A stretch of 40,987 nt of DNA from DATEHQ01 sp035279525 (GTDB lineage: Bacteria; Chloroflexota; Dormibacteria; Dormibacterales; Dormibacteraceae), in the NCBI GenBank assembly GCA_035279525.1, contig DATEHQ010000034.1, positions 1 to 40,987 on the forward strand. The letters run 5' to 3'. This document shows, piece by piece, positions 6,596 to 15,457 of the stretch. Made by a program: the position numbers and the translations under genes. Positions within the stretch are counted from its first letter, which is position 1; each line of letters starts with the position of its first letter. The notes below the pieces were generated by a model that saw only the letters and a program-made list of their open reading frames with translations, ran no database searches and had not been told where the DNA came from.

Positions 6596-8437
6596 CTACC
6601 GAGTGGTGGGAATCATCACCCGGATGTCCTGCACGGAACCCACCTGCGTGTAGTGGGCGACGAGGTAGTCGTAGATCGGAGCCCACTTCGTGCTTACCCA
6701 GTCGATCGGCGGCTGGTCGCGCAGGTAGGTTCCCTCCCTCTGGGACTGGATGAAGACCACTTGCGGCGGATCGCGTTCGAGGTCCGACACCATCTGGTCC
6801 ACCACGGCTGGGGTCAGGAACGTCTCGTCGGGCCAGCTGATGCGCGTCGGATTCCGGCGTCCGGTCGCCCGGTAGAGGATCGAGAAGTCGGGCAGCACGT
6901 AGATCGCGTCGCCTGGACGCGTCCTGCGATCGACCTCCGCGACCAGGCCGTCCATGCGCTGCTCCGTCGCGGGAAACGTGGTGATTCCATGCAGCGCAGG
7001 GGTCGTGAACTCGGCTGTCAGCTGCCGGCGCGGGGCATCCTGGTAGGGGCGCTCGAGAAAGATGCCGGCGCCGCCCGTCGCCAGCCAGGCCCCGATCAGC
7101 ACCGCGGCCGCGGCCGGTGGACCTATCTCGAGGCGAATCGGTCTCAGCCGTACCAGCGGAGCCCTGCTCAGCGCGTGCAGGGAAAGCAAGACCACCGGGA
7201 TGCTCAGGAACGCGCCCTCGTACCAGAACACGAAGCCGCCGTAGTGGTACTGCGCCTCCCACTGCACGAAGAGGGCGAGGAAGACGATCTCCGGCGGCGG
7301 CAGCCGCGCGCGGAGCGCTTCCGCCGCCGGCCGGTTGCGCAGCCAACCGCTGTCCACAGCCACCGTCACCGCGAGCACGACCAGCCCGACGACGACCAGC
7401 ACGCCGTACGCGACGATGGTCAGAAAAGGGCGGGCGGGAGGCGGCGGGTGGCGGAGCGTGCGCTCGAGGACGTAGCCGAGGATCGCCACCAGCAGCAGGG
7501 TGCGCGTCACCTCGAGCAGTCGCGAGCCTCGCACGGCGAGCAGCACCAGGATGATCGCCAGCACGGGCAGGACACGCGTGTCGTCGCGGAGCATGTAGTC
7601 CGGCAGGTCCTGGATGAGCTTGAACTTGAGGGTTGTCGGATTGGACTGCGTGGTCAGGATGAACGCGTCGAAGACGAAGCGCGCGAGCACGCCCTCGGCG
7701 GCGAAGTAGGCGAAGATCGCAGCCAGGGCGGCCGCGACGCCTCCGGCGTACCAGGGCAGCCCGGACTGAAGCGCCCGCACCGCCGGGTGCACCGGCCGGC
7801 CGGATCCGCGTCTCAACCAGCGGCCCGCAAGCGCGGCGAACGGAATGGCGAACAGAAACGCGAGGAACGGCGCTTTGGACATCGCCGCCAGCACCGCCGC
7901 AACGCCGGAAAGCACGGCGAGCGAGCGCGGCGCGCGCCCATGCCCGCCGCCGTACACCGCGAGCGTGACGGAGAGCAGCGCCATGAATTCGGCATCCAGC
8001 GTGTAGCTGGTGAACGCCGCCACGATGACGGTGAAGAACATCGTCGGCAGGGTCGCGATGAACGCGGCGCGATCGCGGACAAAGCGGCGCAGGATGAGAA
8101 ACGCCAGCACGGAGGAGACGGAGACCTCGACCGAGAAGAATTGCCTCGACGCGAGGACGGTCCAGTGATCGCCCAGCAGGAGGATCAGCAAGCCCTCTTT
8201 GACCGCCGTCACCGGCGGGAACAGGTAGTCGAAGTCGCGATACACGACCTGCCCGGCGGCGACCCGCGCCCCGTCGGCCTGCAGCCAGCCTTCGTCGGTC
8301 GCGGACCAGCCCTGTGCGATGAACAGGAGGCGGTACACCAGGCCGATCGCGAAGACGGCCAGCGCGTAGAGGATGGTCGGACGTAGCGGTGCAACGGTGG
8401 TGCGACGAACGCTCACGACCCCGGACGAGGGTAACAA
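6596..8437 (-). CDS. GT-C-type membrane glycosyltransferase (PMT/ArnT-like)
   Basis: The product has 613 residues. A first helix (TILYALAVFAIGLVYRLLFI) is followed by a loop with TDEGWLQADGARVAAGQVVYRDFDY, the usual acidic DE motif of GT39/GT83-type enzymes. About ten further helices follow, then a soluble C-terminus of about 130 residues (GDAIYVLPDFSILYRATGRR). Such enzymes transfer a sugar from a polyprenyl-phosphate carrier to a substrate on the outer face of the membrane. The open frame begins at a TTG at 8437; a GTG at 8416 fits the family start equally well, and neither has a clear ribosome site. It converges on the exporter gene, with 29 bases between the stops. Acceptor and sugar are unknown. 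Confidence 0.75.
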   Translation of the reverse strand: MLPSSGVVSVRRTTVAPLRPTILYALAVFAIGLVYRLLFIAQGWSATDEGWLQADGARVAAGQVVYRDFDYLFPPVTAVKEGLLILLLGDHWTVLASRQFFSVEVSVSSVLAFLILRRFVRDRAAFIATLPTMFFTVIVAAFTSYTLDAEFMALLSVTLAVYGGGHGRAPRSLAVLSGVAAVLAAMSKAPFLAFLFAIPFAALAGRWLRRGSGRPVHPAVRALQSGLPWYAGGVAAALAAIFAYFAAEGVLARFVFDAFILTTQSNPTTLKFKLIQDLPDYMLRDDTRVLPVLAIILVLLAVRGSRLLEVTRTLLLVAILGYVLERTLRHPPPPARPFLTIVAYGVLVVVGLVVLAVTVAVDSGWLRNRPAAEALRARLPPPEIVFLALFVQWEAQYHYGGFVFWYEGAFLSIPVVLLSLHALSRAPLVRLRPIRLEIGPPAAAAVLIGAWLATGGAGIFLERPYQDAPRRQLTAEFTTPALHGITTFPATEQRMDGLVAEVDRRTRPGDAIYVLPDFSILYRATGRRNPTRISWPDETFLTPAVVDQMVSDLERDPPQVVFIQSQREGTYLRDQPPIDWVSTKWAPIYDYLVAHYTQVGSVQDIRVMIPTTR

Positions 8438-8496
8438 AGCGCGGCCGGTGACCCGGGAGCCCGCAAGCGGCCGTAGCCTAACCTTTGACTAGAGGG

Positions 8497-9927
8497 ATGG
8501 CGAAGAAGCTCGCCGAGTACGAGGCCAAGCGCGATTTCAAGCGCACGCCGGAACCGGGCGCTCGGGTTCCCAGGAAGGCTCCGAGCAAGCTTCGATTCGT
8601 GGTCCAGGAGCACCACGCCAGGCGCCTGCACTGGGACTTCCGGCTCGAGCGGGATGGCGTGGGGGTGTCGTGGGCCGTCCCCAAGGGCGTGCCCCTGGAC
8701 CCGAAGACCAACCACCTCGCCGTCCACGTCGAGGACCACCCGCTGGAGTACTTCAAGTTCGCGGGCGAGATCCCGAAGGGCGAGTACGGCGGCGGGCAGG
8801 TCATGATCTGGGACGAGGGCACCTACGAGCCCATCAAGTGGTCGGATCGCGAAGTGATGATCGTGCTCCACGGGAAGCGCCTCCAGGGTCGCTACGTCTT
8901 GTTCAAGACGCGGGGAGAGGATTGGATGATCCACCGCATGGACCCCCCGCAGGACCCGGGGCGGCAACCCATGCCGAAGAAGATCGAACCGATGCTGGCC
9001 AGGCTCGGAACCAGGATTCCATCACCTGACGCGGATTGGGGATACGAGTTCAAGTGGGACGGCATCCGCGGCATCGCGTATGTCGAAGGAGGCGCCGTCA
9101 GGCTGATCAGCCGGACCGGTGAGGAGATCACTCCCCGTTACCCGGAGGTTCACGCGATGGGTCGCGCTCTTGGCTCGCGCGAGGTCATCCTGGACGGCGA
9201 GATCGTGGCCCTGGACGAGAGGGGCCGGCCGAGCTTCGAGGAGATCCAGCAGCGGATGGGCCTCACCTCCGACTCGGAGGTCCGCCGCAAGATGAAGGAC
9301 GTCCCCGTCACGTACATGATCTTCGACCTGCTGTGGCAGGACGGGCATTCGCGCATGGAGCAGCCTTACGCGGAGAGACGGCGCGGTCTGGCCGAGCTCA
9401 AGCTCGCGGGCGCGTCGTGGCAGACGCCGCCGCACGAGGAGGGGGGCGGCCAGGCGATGCTCGAGGCGAGTCGGAAGGCGGGTCTCGAGGGCATCGTCGC
9501 GAAGAAGCTCGACTCGAGGTACGACCCGGGGCGTCGCGCCGGCCTGTGGGTCAAGGTCAAGAACCACAATCGGCAGGAGCTGGTGATCGGAGGCTGGCTG
9601 GACGGCGAGGGCAAGCGCGAGGGTTACCCAGGAGCGCTGCTCGTCGGCTATTACAAGGACGGAGAGTTCGTTTACGCGGGCAAGGTCGGCACCGGTTTCA
9701 CTGATGCCACGCTCGAGAAGCTGAACAGGCTGCTGAAGCCGCTGGCGACCGGCGAGAATCCTTTCGACGTGGGCGCGCCGCAGCGGAAAGCGCACTTCGT
9801 GAAGCCAAAGGTGGTCGCGGAGTTCGAGTTCGTCGAGTGGACGAAGTCGGGCCAGCTGCGCGCGCCATCGTTCAAGGGGCTGCGCGAAGACAAACCGGCG
9901 CGCGAGGTGGTGCGCGAAGGTGGCTAA
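8497..9927 (+). CDS. ligD: LigD phosphoesterase plus ATP-dependent DNA ligase
   Basis: The ATG at 8497 gives 476 residues and the family-typical start MAKKLAEYEAKRDF. Residues about 30-145 are the 3'-phosphoesterase domain, with HHARRLHWDFRLE and EDHPLEYF carrying the metal-binding His/Asp set. Residues about 165-470 are the LigD ligase. K186 in EFKWDGIRG is the AMP-accepting lysine, EVILDGEIVA and EGIVAKKLDSRY are later nucleotidyltransferase motifs, and LWVKVK is motif V. The protein trims 3' ends and seals double-strand breaks in bacterial non-homologous end joining. The polymerase module is a separate gene overlapping this stop by 8 bases. The order phosphoesterase, ligase, polymerase equals that of fused Pseudomonas LigD. 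Ku is not in the window. A TTG four codons earlier is the only other start considered. Confidence 0.93.
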   Translation: MAKKLAEYEAKRDFKRTPEPGARVPRKAPSKLRFVVQEHHARRLHWDFRLERDGVGVSWAVPKGVPLDPKTNHLAVHVEDHPLEYFKFAGEIPKGEYGGGQVMIWDEGTYEPIKWSDREVMIVLHGKRLQGRYVLFKTRGEDWMIHRMDPPQDPGRQPMPKKIEPMLARLGTRIPSPDADWGYEFKWDGIRGIAYVEGGAVRLISRTGEEITPRYPEVHAMGRALGSREVILDGEIVALDERGRPSFEEIQQRMGLTSDSEVRRKMKDVPVTYMIFDLLWQDGHSRMEQPYAERRRGLAELKLAGASWQTPPHEEGGGQAMLEASRKAGLEGIVAKKLDSRYDPGRRAGLWVKVKNHNRQELVIGGWLDGEGKREGYPGALLVGYYKDGEFVYAGKVGTGFTDATLEKLNRLLKPLATGENPFDVGAPQRKAHFVKPKVVAEFEFVEWTKSGQLRAPSFKGLREDKPAREVVREGG

Positions 9928-10945
9928 GGAAACCGCGGTCGAGGTCTCGATCGACGGCCGCACGCTCAAGCTGACCAACCTCGAGAAGGTGCTCTACCCC
10001 GAGGTCGGGTTCACCAAAGCGCAGGTGATCGACTACTACACGCGCATCGCACCCGTGCTGCTGCCGCACACGCGGGACCACCCGCTGACCCTCAAGCGAT
10101 ACCCGAACGGAGTGGACGGCGAGTTCTTCTACGAGAAGAACTGCCCCAAGCACCGGCCTGAATGGGTGGATACGGCCAAGGTGTGGAGTGGGGGCAACAA
10201 CCGGGACATGTACTACTGCCTCGCCCAGGACCTGCCGACCCTGGTGTGGCTCGCCAACCTCGCGACCCTCGAGATGCACACTTCGCTGTCGCTGTGCAGC
10301 AGCCTGCCCGAGCCGCGCACGCTGGTGTTCGACCTCGACCCGGGGCCCCCCGCGACGATCGTCGAGTGCTGCCGGATCGGCCTGATGCTGCGCGACGTCT
10401 TCGCTGAGCACGGCCTGGACTGCTGCGCCAAGACGTCGGGATCGAAGGGCCTCCAGCTCTACGTCCCGCTCAACTCCAAGATCACCTACGTCGAGACGAA
10501 GGTGGTGTCGAAGGGACTCGCGCAATTCTTCGAGGAGAAGCACCCGGACCTCGTCGTGCACAAGCAGCTCAAAGAGCTTCGCACCGGTCGCGTGCTCATC
10601 GACTGGAGCCAGAACGACCAGTACAAGACGACCGTCAACGTCTATTCGCTCCGCGCCCGCACGAGGCCGACCGTGTCCACACCGGTCTCCTGGGACGAAG
10701 TCGAGAAATGTCTCAAGGCGAAAGACCCGAGCCTGCTCGTCTTCGATTCCACGCAGGTTCTCGCCCGGGTGGAGAAGCAGGGTGACCTGTTCGAGCCCGT
10801 GATCAAGAAGAAGCAGAAGCTCCCGAGGTCGCTGCTCCAGCTTACCGGCGGGGCACCCGCGATGGAGAAGATGGCCAACCGGAGGCGCGGCACGGGCCGG
10901 CGCGGCTACCCACCGCAGAAGGGACAGCGCAACCCGCCCGAATGA
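9920..10945 (+). CDS. LigD-type polymerase/primase (stand-alone)
   Basis: The GTG at 9920 overlaps the ligase stop by 8 bases and encodes 341 residues. This is the archaeo-eukaryotic primase-type polymerase of the LigD family, which fills gaps and adds ribonucleotides at breaks. Its active-site pieces are visible: D138 and D140 in FDLDP, the SGSKGL loop near 174-178, and D228 in VLIDWSQN. Residue Q179 sits where many LigD polymerases have His (SG-x-KGLH), which may alter nucleotide handling or may be a lineage trait. The last 40 residues are basic (KKKQKLPRS, RRRGTGRRGY) and may bind DNA. The gene is translated together with the ligase gene and should cooperate with it and Ku. Confidence 0.92.
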   Translation: MAKETAVEVSIDGRTLKLTNLEKVLYPEVGFTKAQVIDYYTRIAPVLLPHTRDHPLTLKRYPNGVDGEFFYEKNCPKHRPEWVDTAKVWSGGNNRDMYYCLAQDLPTLVWLANLATLEMHTSLSLCSSLPEPRTLVFDLDPGPPATIVECCRIGLMLRDVFAEHGLDCCAKTSGSKGLQLYVPLNSKITYVETKVVSKGLAQFFEEKHPDLVVHKQLKELRTGRVLIDWSQNDQYKTTVNVYSLRARTRPTVSTPVSWDEVEKCLKAKDPSLLVFDSTQVLARVEKQGDLFEPVIKKKQKLPRSLLQLTGGAPAMEKMANRRRGTGRRGYPPQKGQRNPPE

Positions 10946-10973
10946 CTTCGCCACGAACTCAGGGCGCAAGCGC

Positions 10974-12245
10974 GTGAGTTCGCCGGGTCCTCCGAAGAGA
11001 CCACGGGTCGTCATCGCCGGAGCCGGCTTCGGCGGCCTCACCTGCGCGCGCGCGTTGAAGCGCGCACCGGTGGAGGTGCTGCTGGTCGACCGCAACAACT
11101 TTCACCTGTTCACGCCCCTGCTGTACCAGGTCGCCTCCGCCCTTCTCGACCCGGGTGAGATCGCGCGGCCGGTCCGCCAGCTGATTCGCCCCCTGCCCAA
11201 CGCGGACTTCCGGCAGGCCGAGATCACGGGTGTCGACTTCGAAGGCAGGCGGCTTCTCACCGACCGCGGCCCGATCGCTTACGACTACCTAGTGCTGGCG
11301 ACCGGCGCCCAGAGCGACTACTTCGGCAACGCCGCGCTCGAGGAGCACACGCTCGGCCTCAAGAGGCTCGAGGAAGGGCTGGCCGTGCGAAACCGGATCC
11401 TTTCACGGTTCGAAGCTTCCCGGTGGACGCCGGACGCCGCCACCCGGCGGGCCATGCTGACCTTCGCCGTGGTCGGAGGAGGGCCCACCGGGGTGGAGAT
11501 GGCGGGAGCGATCTCTGAGCTCATCCACCTCGTGCTGCGGAAGGATTACCGCGATCTCGACACAAACGAGGTCCGGGTGGTGCTAATAGAAGCGGCTCCC
11601 TATGTGCTCGGTACATTCGTCCCTTCGCTGCGCGAGGCGGCACACCGATCGCTGCTCGGAAAGGGCATCGAGGTGATGCTCGGCGCCCGAGTCGATGCGG
11701 TGAGCGATGCCGCGGTTCTGCTCGCCGGCGGCGAGGAGATCCCAGCGCGAACGGTGATCTGGACCGCCGGCGTTCGAGCGTCAGACGTGGGGCGTTCGGC
11801 CGGAGTGCGGCTGGCCCGGCAGTCGCGCATCGACGTCGACGACACGCTGCAGGTGCCGGGCCATCCTGTCGTGTTCGTGATCGGTGACCTCGCCGGTGCT
11901 CTGGAGGGCCAGGTCTACCTGCCGATGCTGATTCCGGTGGCGATGCAAGCCGGCAAGCACGTCGCCGCATCCATCTCCGAGATGGTTCGCAACGGCGGCG
12001 CGAGAGCGTTCAGGTACCGCGACCCGGGCATCATGGCCACCATCGGCCGCAACTCGGCCGTAGCTCAGCTGGGCGCGGTGCGCCTGTCGGGATTCCTGGG
12101 CTGGGTGTTCTGGCTGGTCGTCCACCTGGTCAACATCGTCAGCTTCCGCAGCCGTGTCATCGTGCTGGTCAACTGGGCGTGGGAGTACCTGTTCTACGAC
12201 CGCCCGGTGCGCCTCATCGTGCGAGCCGCGCCCGAGCGCCGGTGA
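10974..12245 (+). CDS. ndh: Type II NADH dehydrogenase (NDH-2)
   Basis: The product has 423 residues. It has an N-terminal FAD-binding motif (VVIAGAGFGGLTCAR, about 12-26), a second dinucleotide fold for NADH (VVGGGPTGVEMAG, about 165-177), and the FAD-contacting VFVIGDLA near 300. C-terminal amphipathic and hydrophobic helices (FLGWVFWLVVHLVNIV, near 368-383) anchor it at the inner face of the membrane. NDH-2 oxidises NADH and reduces quinone without pumping protons. It starts with GTG. Its TGA overlaps the GTG of the following lipoprotein gene by 4 bases (GTGA), so the two are probably one transcript. A related quinone-reducing FAD enzyme cannot be excluded, but the C-terminal anchor supports NDH-2. 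Confidence 0.92.
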   Translation: MSSPGPPKRPRVVIAGAGFGGLTCARALKRAPVEVLLVDRNNFHLFTPLLYQVASALLDPGEIARPVRQLIRPLPNADFRQAEITGVDFEGRRLLTDRGPIAYDYLVLATGAQSDYFGNAALEEHTLGLKRLEEGLAVRNRILSRFEASRWTPDAATRRAMLTFAVVGGGPTGVEMAGAISELIHLVLRKDYRDLDTNEVRVVLIEAAPYVLGTFVPSLREAAHRSLLGKGIEVMLGARVDAVSDAAVLLAGGEEIPARTVIWTAGVRASDVGRSAGVRLARQSRIDVDDTLQVPGHPVVFVIGDLAGALEGQVYLPMLIPVAMQAGKHVAASISEMVRNGGARAFRYRDPGIMATIGRNSAVAQLGAVRLSGFLGWVFWLVVHLVNIVSFRSRVIVLVNWAWEYLFYDRPVRLIVRAAPERR

Positions 12246-12937
12246 GGCGCATCTTCGGGCTGGTCATCTGCGGCCTGCTGCTCGCGGGTTGTGGCGGCAG
12301 CCCGCCCCCCGCGCCACATGTCGATGCGGCGCAGACCCTGCGCCAGGGCGCGGCAGCGATCGCCGCGGTGAAGACCGTCAAGGCCACGCTCAAGGTCACG
12401 CACGGCACGGTGTCGTTCCAGACTTTCGCGCTCGCGAGCGCGAAGGCGACCGTGAGGATGCCCGACGAAAGCGATACCACGTACACGGTCAAGCGGCAGG
12501 ACCTCACGTTCGCCATACAGGTCGTGATCACTCACGGGCATGTCTACCTTCGACTGCCGTTCACGACCTTCACCGAGGCCGCGGCCGGCCAGGCGGCGGC
12601 GATCCCCGATCTGGCCAGGCTCTTCGACGCGTCGGTCGGCCTCCCCGCCGTGATCCCGGCCGGCACGACGCCCAGGTTCGTCAGCACGGACCAGGTCGAC
12701 GGCGTGAGCGCGTACCAGGTGACCGCGACCTACACCCCGGAGCAGATCCACCGCATGCTGTCGGCGTTGAGCTCGGCCGGCGACGTCAAGGCGAAGATCT
12801 GGGTCGACTCCTCCGACCACCTGATCCGCAGGGCGATCCTCGACGGCGATTTCGGCGATGGTGGGACGGCGGCCACCGTGGAGGTCGACCTGAGCGGCTT
12901 CGACGCCGCGGTGGTGATCTCCTCGCCGGCACCATGA
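12242..12937 (+). CDS. LppX/LprAFG-family lipoprotein (LprG-like)
   Basis: From the GTG at 12242 the protein has 231 residues with a textbook lipoprotein signal: basic start, hydrophobic core and lipobox LLAGC with C17 as the lipid-modified residue. The rest is a LolA/LppX-like half-barrel (VKTVKATLKVTHGTVSFQ, DLTFAIQVVITHGHVYLRLP, TPRFVSTDQVDGVSAYQVTATYTPEQI, DVKAKIWVDSSDHLIRRAIL). Members such as mycobacterial LprG carry lipids in a hydrophobic pocket across the envelope. The next gene, 13 bases on, is a P55-like transporter, as in the lprG-Rv1410c operon, which supports a lipid-export pair. The frame is open 21 codons further upstream, inside ndh, but the signal peptide fixes the start at the GTGA overlap. 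Confidence 0.88.
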   Translation: MRRIFGLVICGLLLAGCGGSPPPAPHVDAAQTLRQGAAAIAAVKTVKATLKVTHGTVSFQTFALASAKATVRMPDESDTTYTVKRQDLTFAIQVVITHGHVYLRLPFTTFTEAAAGQAAAIPDLARLFDASVGLPAVIPAGTTPRFVSTDQVDGVSAYQVTATYTPEQIHRMLSALSSAGDVKAKIWVDSSDHLIRRAILDGDFGDGGTAATVEVDLSGFDAAVVISSPAP

Positions 12938-12950
12938 TGATTGGGGGTTA

Positions 12951-14447
12951 GTGTCCAGACGCGCCGTGCTCGCGCTTGCGGGCGCGGGCCTGTTCGTCGC
13001 CGCGCTCGACGCGTATGTGGTCGTGACGCTGCTGCCCGCGATGATGGGCGACGTCGGCCTCACCATCGACCGCTTCGAGCAGGCGACGCCGATCCTCACC
13101 GGGTTCCTCGCGGGCTACGTGGTCGCCATGCCTCTGCTCGGCGCCTACTCGGACGCCAGGGGGCGGCTGCCTGTGTACCTGGCCTGCCTGACGGCGTTCG
13201 CGGCGGGCTCGGCGCTGACCGCCACCGCCGGCCTGTGGCCGTTCGCCGACCTCAAGTGGCTCGTGGCGGGCCGGTTCGTCCAGGGTCTCGGCGGTGGCGG
13301 CCTGGTCCCGCTGTCGCTCGCGCTGGCGGCTGACCTCTACCGCGGCCGCGCGCGCACGGTGGCGCTTGGCTCGATCGCCGGGCTCCAGGAAGCAGGCAGC
13401 GTGTTCGGGCCCATCTACGGAGCAACTCTGGCTGCCGCCGCAACGGCGGCGGGTGGCTGGCGCTTTGTGTTCTGGCTCAACCTGCCGCTGGCGGCCGCAT
13501 GCGGCGCGGGCCTGGTCGCGTTCCTGCGCCGAACCGACATGGGCGCGAAGTCCACCTCGTCCTCCGTCGACTGGATCAGCGCCACCCTGCTCGGGATCGG
13601 GCTCGGTCTCCTTGTGCTCGCGCTGTATCCGGACGATCCGGAGCGCCGCGCCGCGAACGCGCTGCTCGTACCCGCCGGCCTCGGCGCCGTGGCGGTGCTG
13701 GCGGCATATGGGTGGCGCCAGCTGCGCCGCCTGGAGCCGCTCATCCCGCAAGACCTCCTGCGCAGCCGCGGGTTCATCGGCGCGACCACGGCCAACGTGC
13801 TGATCGGCGCGGCGCTGATCGTCGCACTGGTCGACGTGCCGATCCTCGGCCGCCTGGTGTTCAATCTCGACCAGCTCGGTTCCGGCCTGCTCCTGACGCA
13901 GTTCCTGATCGGGGTGCCGATTGGAGCCGTCGCGGGCGGGCTGGTGGCGGCCCGAATCGGTCTCTGGACCACCGCCGCGGTCGGCATCACCGTCTCGGCG
14001 CTCGCCTTCATTCAGATGTCGGGCTGGCACGCCGACGAGCTGAGCCGGCATTGGGGTCCCCTGCGACAGGCCGACCTGGCCCTCGGCATTTGCGGTCTCG
14101 GCTTCGGGCTCGTCATCGCGCCGCTGACCGCCGGCGTGCTCGCGCTGACGCGCGCCCAGAGCCACGGCCTGGCGACCAGCCTGGTGGTGCTCGGCCGCAC
14201 GATCGGGATGCTCGTCGGTCTCTCGGCCCTGACCGCATTCGGCCTTTTTCGATTTCGCCAGATCCTCGGCACTCCGGCGCTTTCCGGCACCCTCGACCAC
14301 CGGCTGCACGAGCTGCAATCGCTGGTCGCGGCGGCGTTTCTGCAGGAGTACCAGGAGATCTTTCGGATCGCGGCCGCCCTGTGCCTGGCGGCCGCGCTGA
14401 TCAGCGCTTTTTCGCTACGGCCAGCAGGTAGGAGTGGTGGTACCTGA
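12951..14447 (+). CDS. P55-like MFS transporter (14 helices)
   Basis: The GTG at 12951 follows a GGGGG run and yields 498 residues with about 14 membrane helices. Helix 1 contains FVAALDAYVVVTLLPAMM and motif A reads GAYSDARGRLPVY. VQGLGGGGLVPLSLALAADLY, with GRARTVALGSIAGLQEAGSVFGPIYG after it, matches the Rv1410c/P55 branch of DHA2 transporters. In mycobacteria that branch works with LprG to move triacylglycerol or related lipids to the outer envelope. The lipoprotein gene directly upstream makes this the best reading here; general drug efflux is the alternative. The last 47 bases overlap the 3' end of the convergent methyltransferase gene. Confidence 0.87.
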   Translation: MSRRAVLALAGAGLFVAALDAYVVVTLLPAMMGDVGLTIDRFEQATPILTGFLAGYVVAMPLLGAYSDARGRLPVYLACLTAFAAGSALTATAGLWPFADLKWLVAGRFVQGLGGGGLVPLSLALAADLYRGRARTVALGSIAGLQEAGSVFGPIYGATLAAAATAAGGWRFVFWLNLPLAAACGAGLVAFLRRTDMGAKSTSSSVDWISATLLGIGLGLLVLALYPDDPERRAANALLVPAGLGAVAVLAAYGWRQLRRLEPLIPQDLLRSRGFIGATTANVLIGAALIVALVDVPILGRLVFNLDQLGSGLLLTQFLIGVPIGAVAGGLVAARIGLWTTAAVGITVSALAFIQMSGWHADELSRHWGPLRQADLALGICGLGFGLVIAPLTAGVLALTRAQSHGLATSLVVLGRTIGMLVGLSALTAFGLFRFRQILGTPALSGTLDHRLHELQSLVAAAFLQEYQEIFRIAAALCLAAALISAFSLRPAGRSGGT

Positions 14448-15276
14448 AGGCGTCGTCCGGATCGCCGAGGCTCGCCATCGCGGACTCGACCTCGGCCTCG
14501 AGCTCGTTCCGGAAACGCGGACCGAGAGAGCGGATCAGCGTGTAGGGCAGAGGCCCCGCGCCGGCCATGAGATCGGTCCACTCGTGGGCGTCCCGCGTCC
14601 TGCCGCCGCTCACCATCTCGGTCAAGCCGGTCACCTCGAACCCGGCCGCCGAGATGAGCTGTGGCAGGACGTCAGGTTCGCCGAACCGCGACCGCTCGGA
14701 GCTGTAGCGAGGCAGGCTGAGGTAGTGGCGGCGCGCCAGCGGCGCGAGCCCCTGGAAGAAGAGGTCCTGCGCCCGGGTGCTGAGACTGCGGCGCTGGCAG
14801 GAGACGGCGAGCCTTCCGCCCGGCCGCAGCACCCGGGCGGCCTCGGCCAGGGCCTCCGTCGGGTCGGCCAGGTAGGTCAGCGCCTGCCCCATCGTCACGA
14901 GCTCGAACGACTCCGGCCGGAAGACGAGGCGCTCGGCTGCCATGCCGACGAACTGGACGTTCTTGCCGTGAGCCGAGCGGTGGTCGGCGTCGATCTTCGC
15001 GCGCGCGATGGAAAGCATCTGCGCGGAAAGGTCGATCCCGATCACCATTCCCGGGGCCACCCGGGGTGCGACCAGGTGCGCCACCAACCCCGTACCGGTG
15101 CCGACATCCAGGACGTGCTCTCCCTTCGAGGGCGTGGCGAGCTCGACCAGGCGCGCTGCCACCCTGCCGTGCTGGCCGTTCGCCCAGCCGTCATACGAGG
15201 GGGCGATGCGGTCGAAGAAGTCGACCAGGTGGTCGACCATCTCGTCTGAGGCGTCCGGATCCATCAGCGCGCTCAA
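14401..15276 (-). CDS. SAM-dependent methyltransferase (UbiE/class I type)
   Basis: The 291-residue protein has a class I methyltransferase fold. Motif I is VLDVGTGTGLVAHLVA (near 60-75), the acidic residue ending strand 2 is in VIGIDLSAQML, the motif II region is FELVTMGQALTYLADP, and motif III is LRPGGRLAVS. These bind S-adenosylmethionine. The C-terminal 100 residues (LPRYSSERSRFGEPDVLPQLISAAGFEV) form the substrate cap seen in UbiE/menaquinone-like enzymes, but the substrate is not identifiable. The open frame begins with TTG at 15276; an ATG four codons inside (15264) is an equally good start. It converges on the P55-like gene and is divergent from the bactofilin gene. Confidence 0.85.
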   Translation of the reverse strand: MSALMDPDASDEMVDHLVDFFDRIAPSYDGWANGQHGRVAARLVELATPSKGEHVLDVGTGTGLVAHLVAPRVAPGMVIGIDLSAQMLSIARAKIDADHRSAHGKNVQFVGMAAERLVFRPESFELVTMGQALTYLADPTEALAEAARVLRPGGRLAVSCQRRSLSTRAQDLFFQGLAPLARRHYLSLPRYSSERSRFGEPDVLPQLISAAGFEVTGLTEMVSGGRTRDAHEWTDLMAGAGPLPYTLIRSLGPRFRNELEAEVESAMASLGDPDDAFRYHHSYLLAVAKKR

Positions 15277-15457
15277 ATTTCCTGGTTCACCTGGATCCGT
15301 GTCTTTCGCTCAGTGTCGAGTTGGGGGCGTCGGGAAGCGTCATTTTCGCTGCTGCTGTGTTTTCCGGCACGCCTGTTACGATGCTAGCTCGCTCGAATCC
15401 GGGTTCAGCCTGGTTACAAGCGCAAGTCGCACCAAGCGTCAGAGTTGAGAACGGAGT
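15277..15457 (+). promoter_or_regulatory. Divergent gap with an extended -10 promoter for the bactofilin gene
   Basis: The 181-base gap holds TG-T-TACGAT at 15374-15382, an extended -10 element oriented toward the bactofilin gene; no good -35 is seen. GCCTGTTACG here partly resembles the GCCTGTTAAGG half of the recurrent motif but lacks the GGGAACCC part. No hairpin or RNA gene is visible in the rest. Confidence 0.35.

Noticed and set aside
6653..8386. 577-codon open frame on the plus strand
   Set aside because: Antisense to the membrane glycosyltransferase; rich in Arg, Gln, Glu and His without fold signals.
8485..10945. Complete NHEJ operon including Ku
   Set aside because: No Ku-like gene is found beside the LigD genes or elsewhere in the window.
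15371..15380. Fourth copy of the recurrent motif before the bactofilin gene
   Set aside because: Only GCCTGTTA is shared; the GGGAACCC half is missing, and the site reads better as an extended -10 element.
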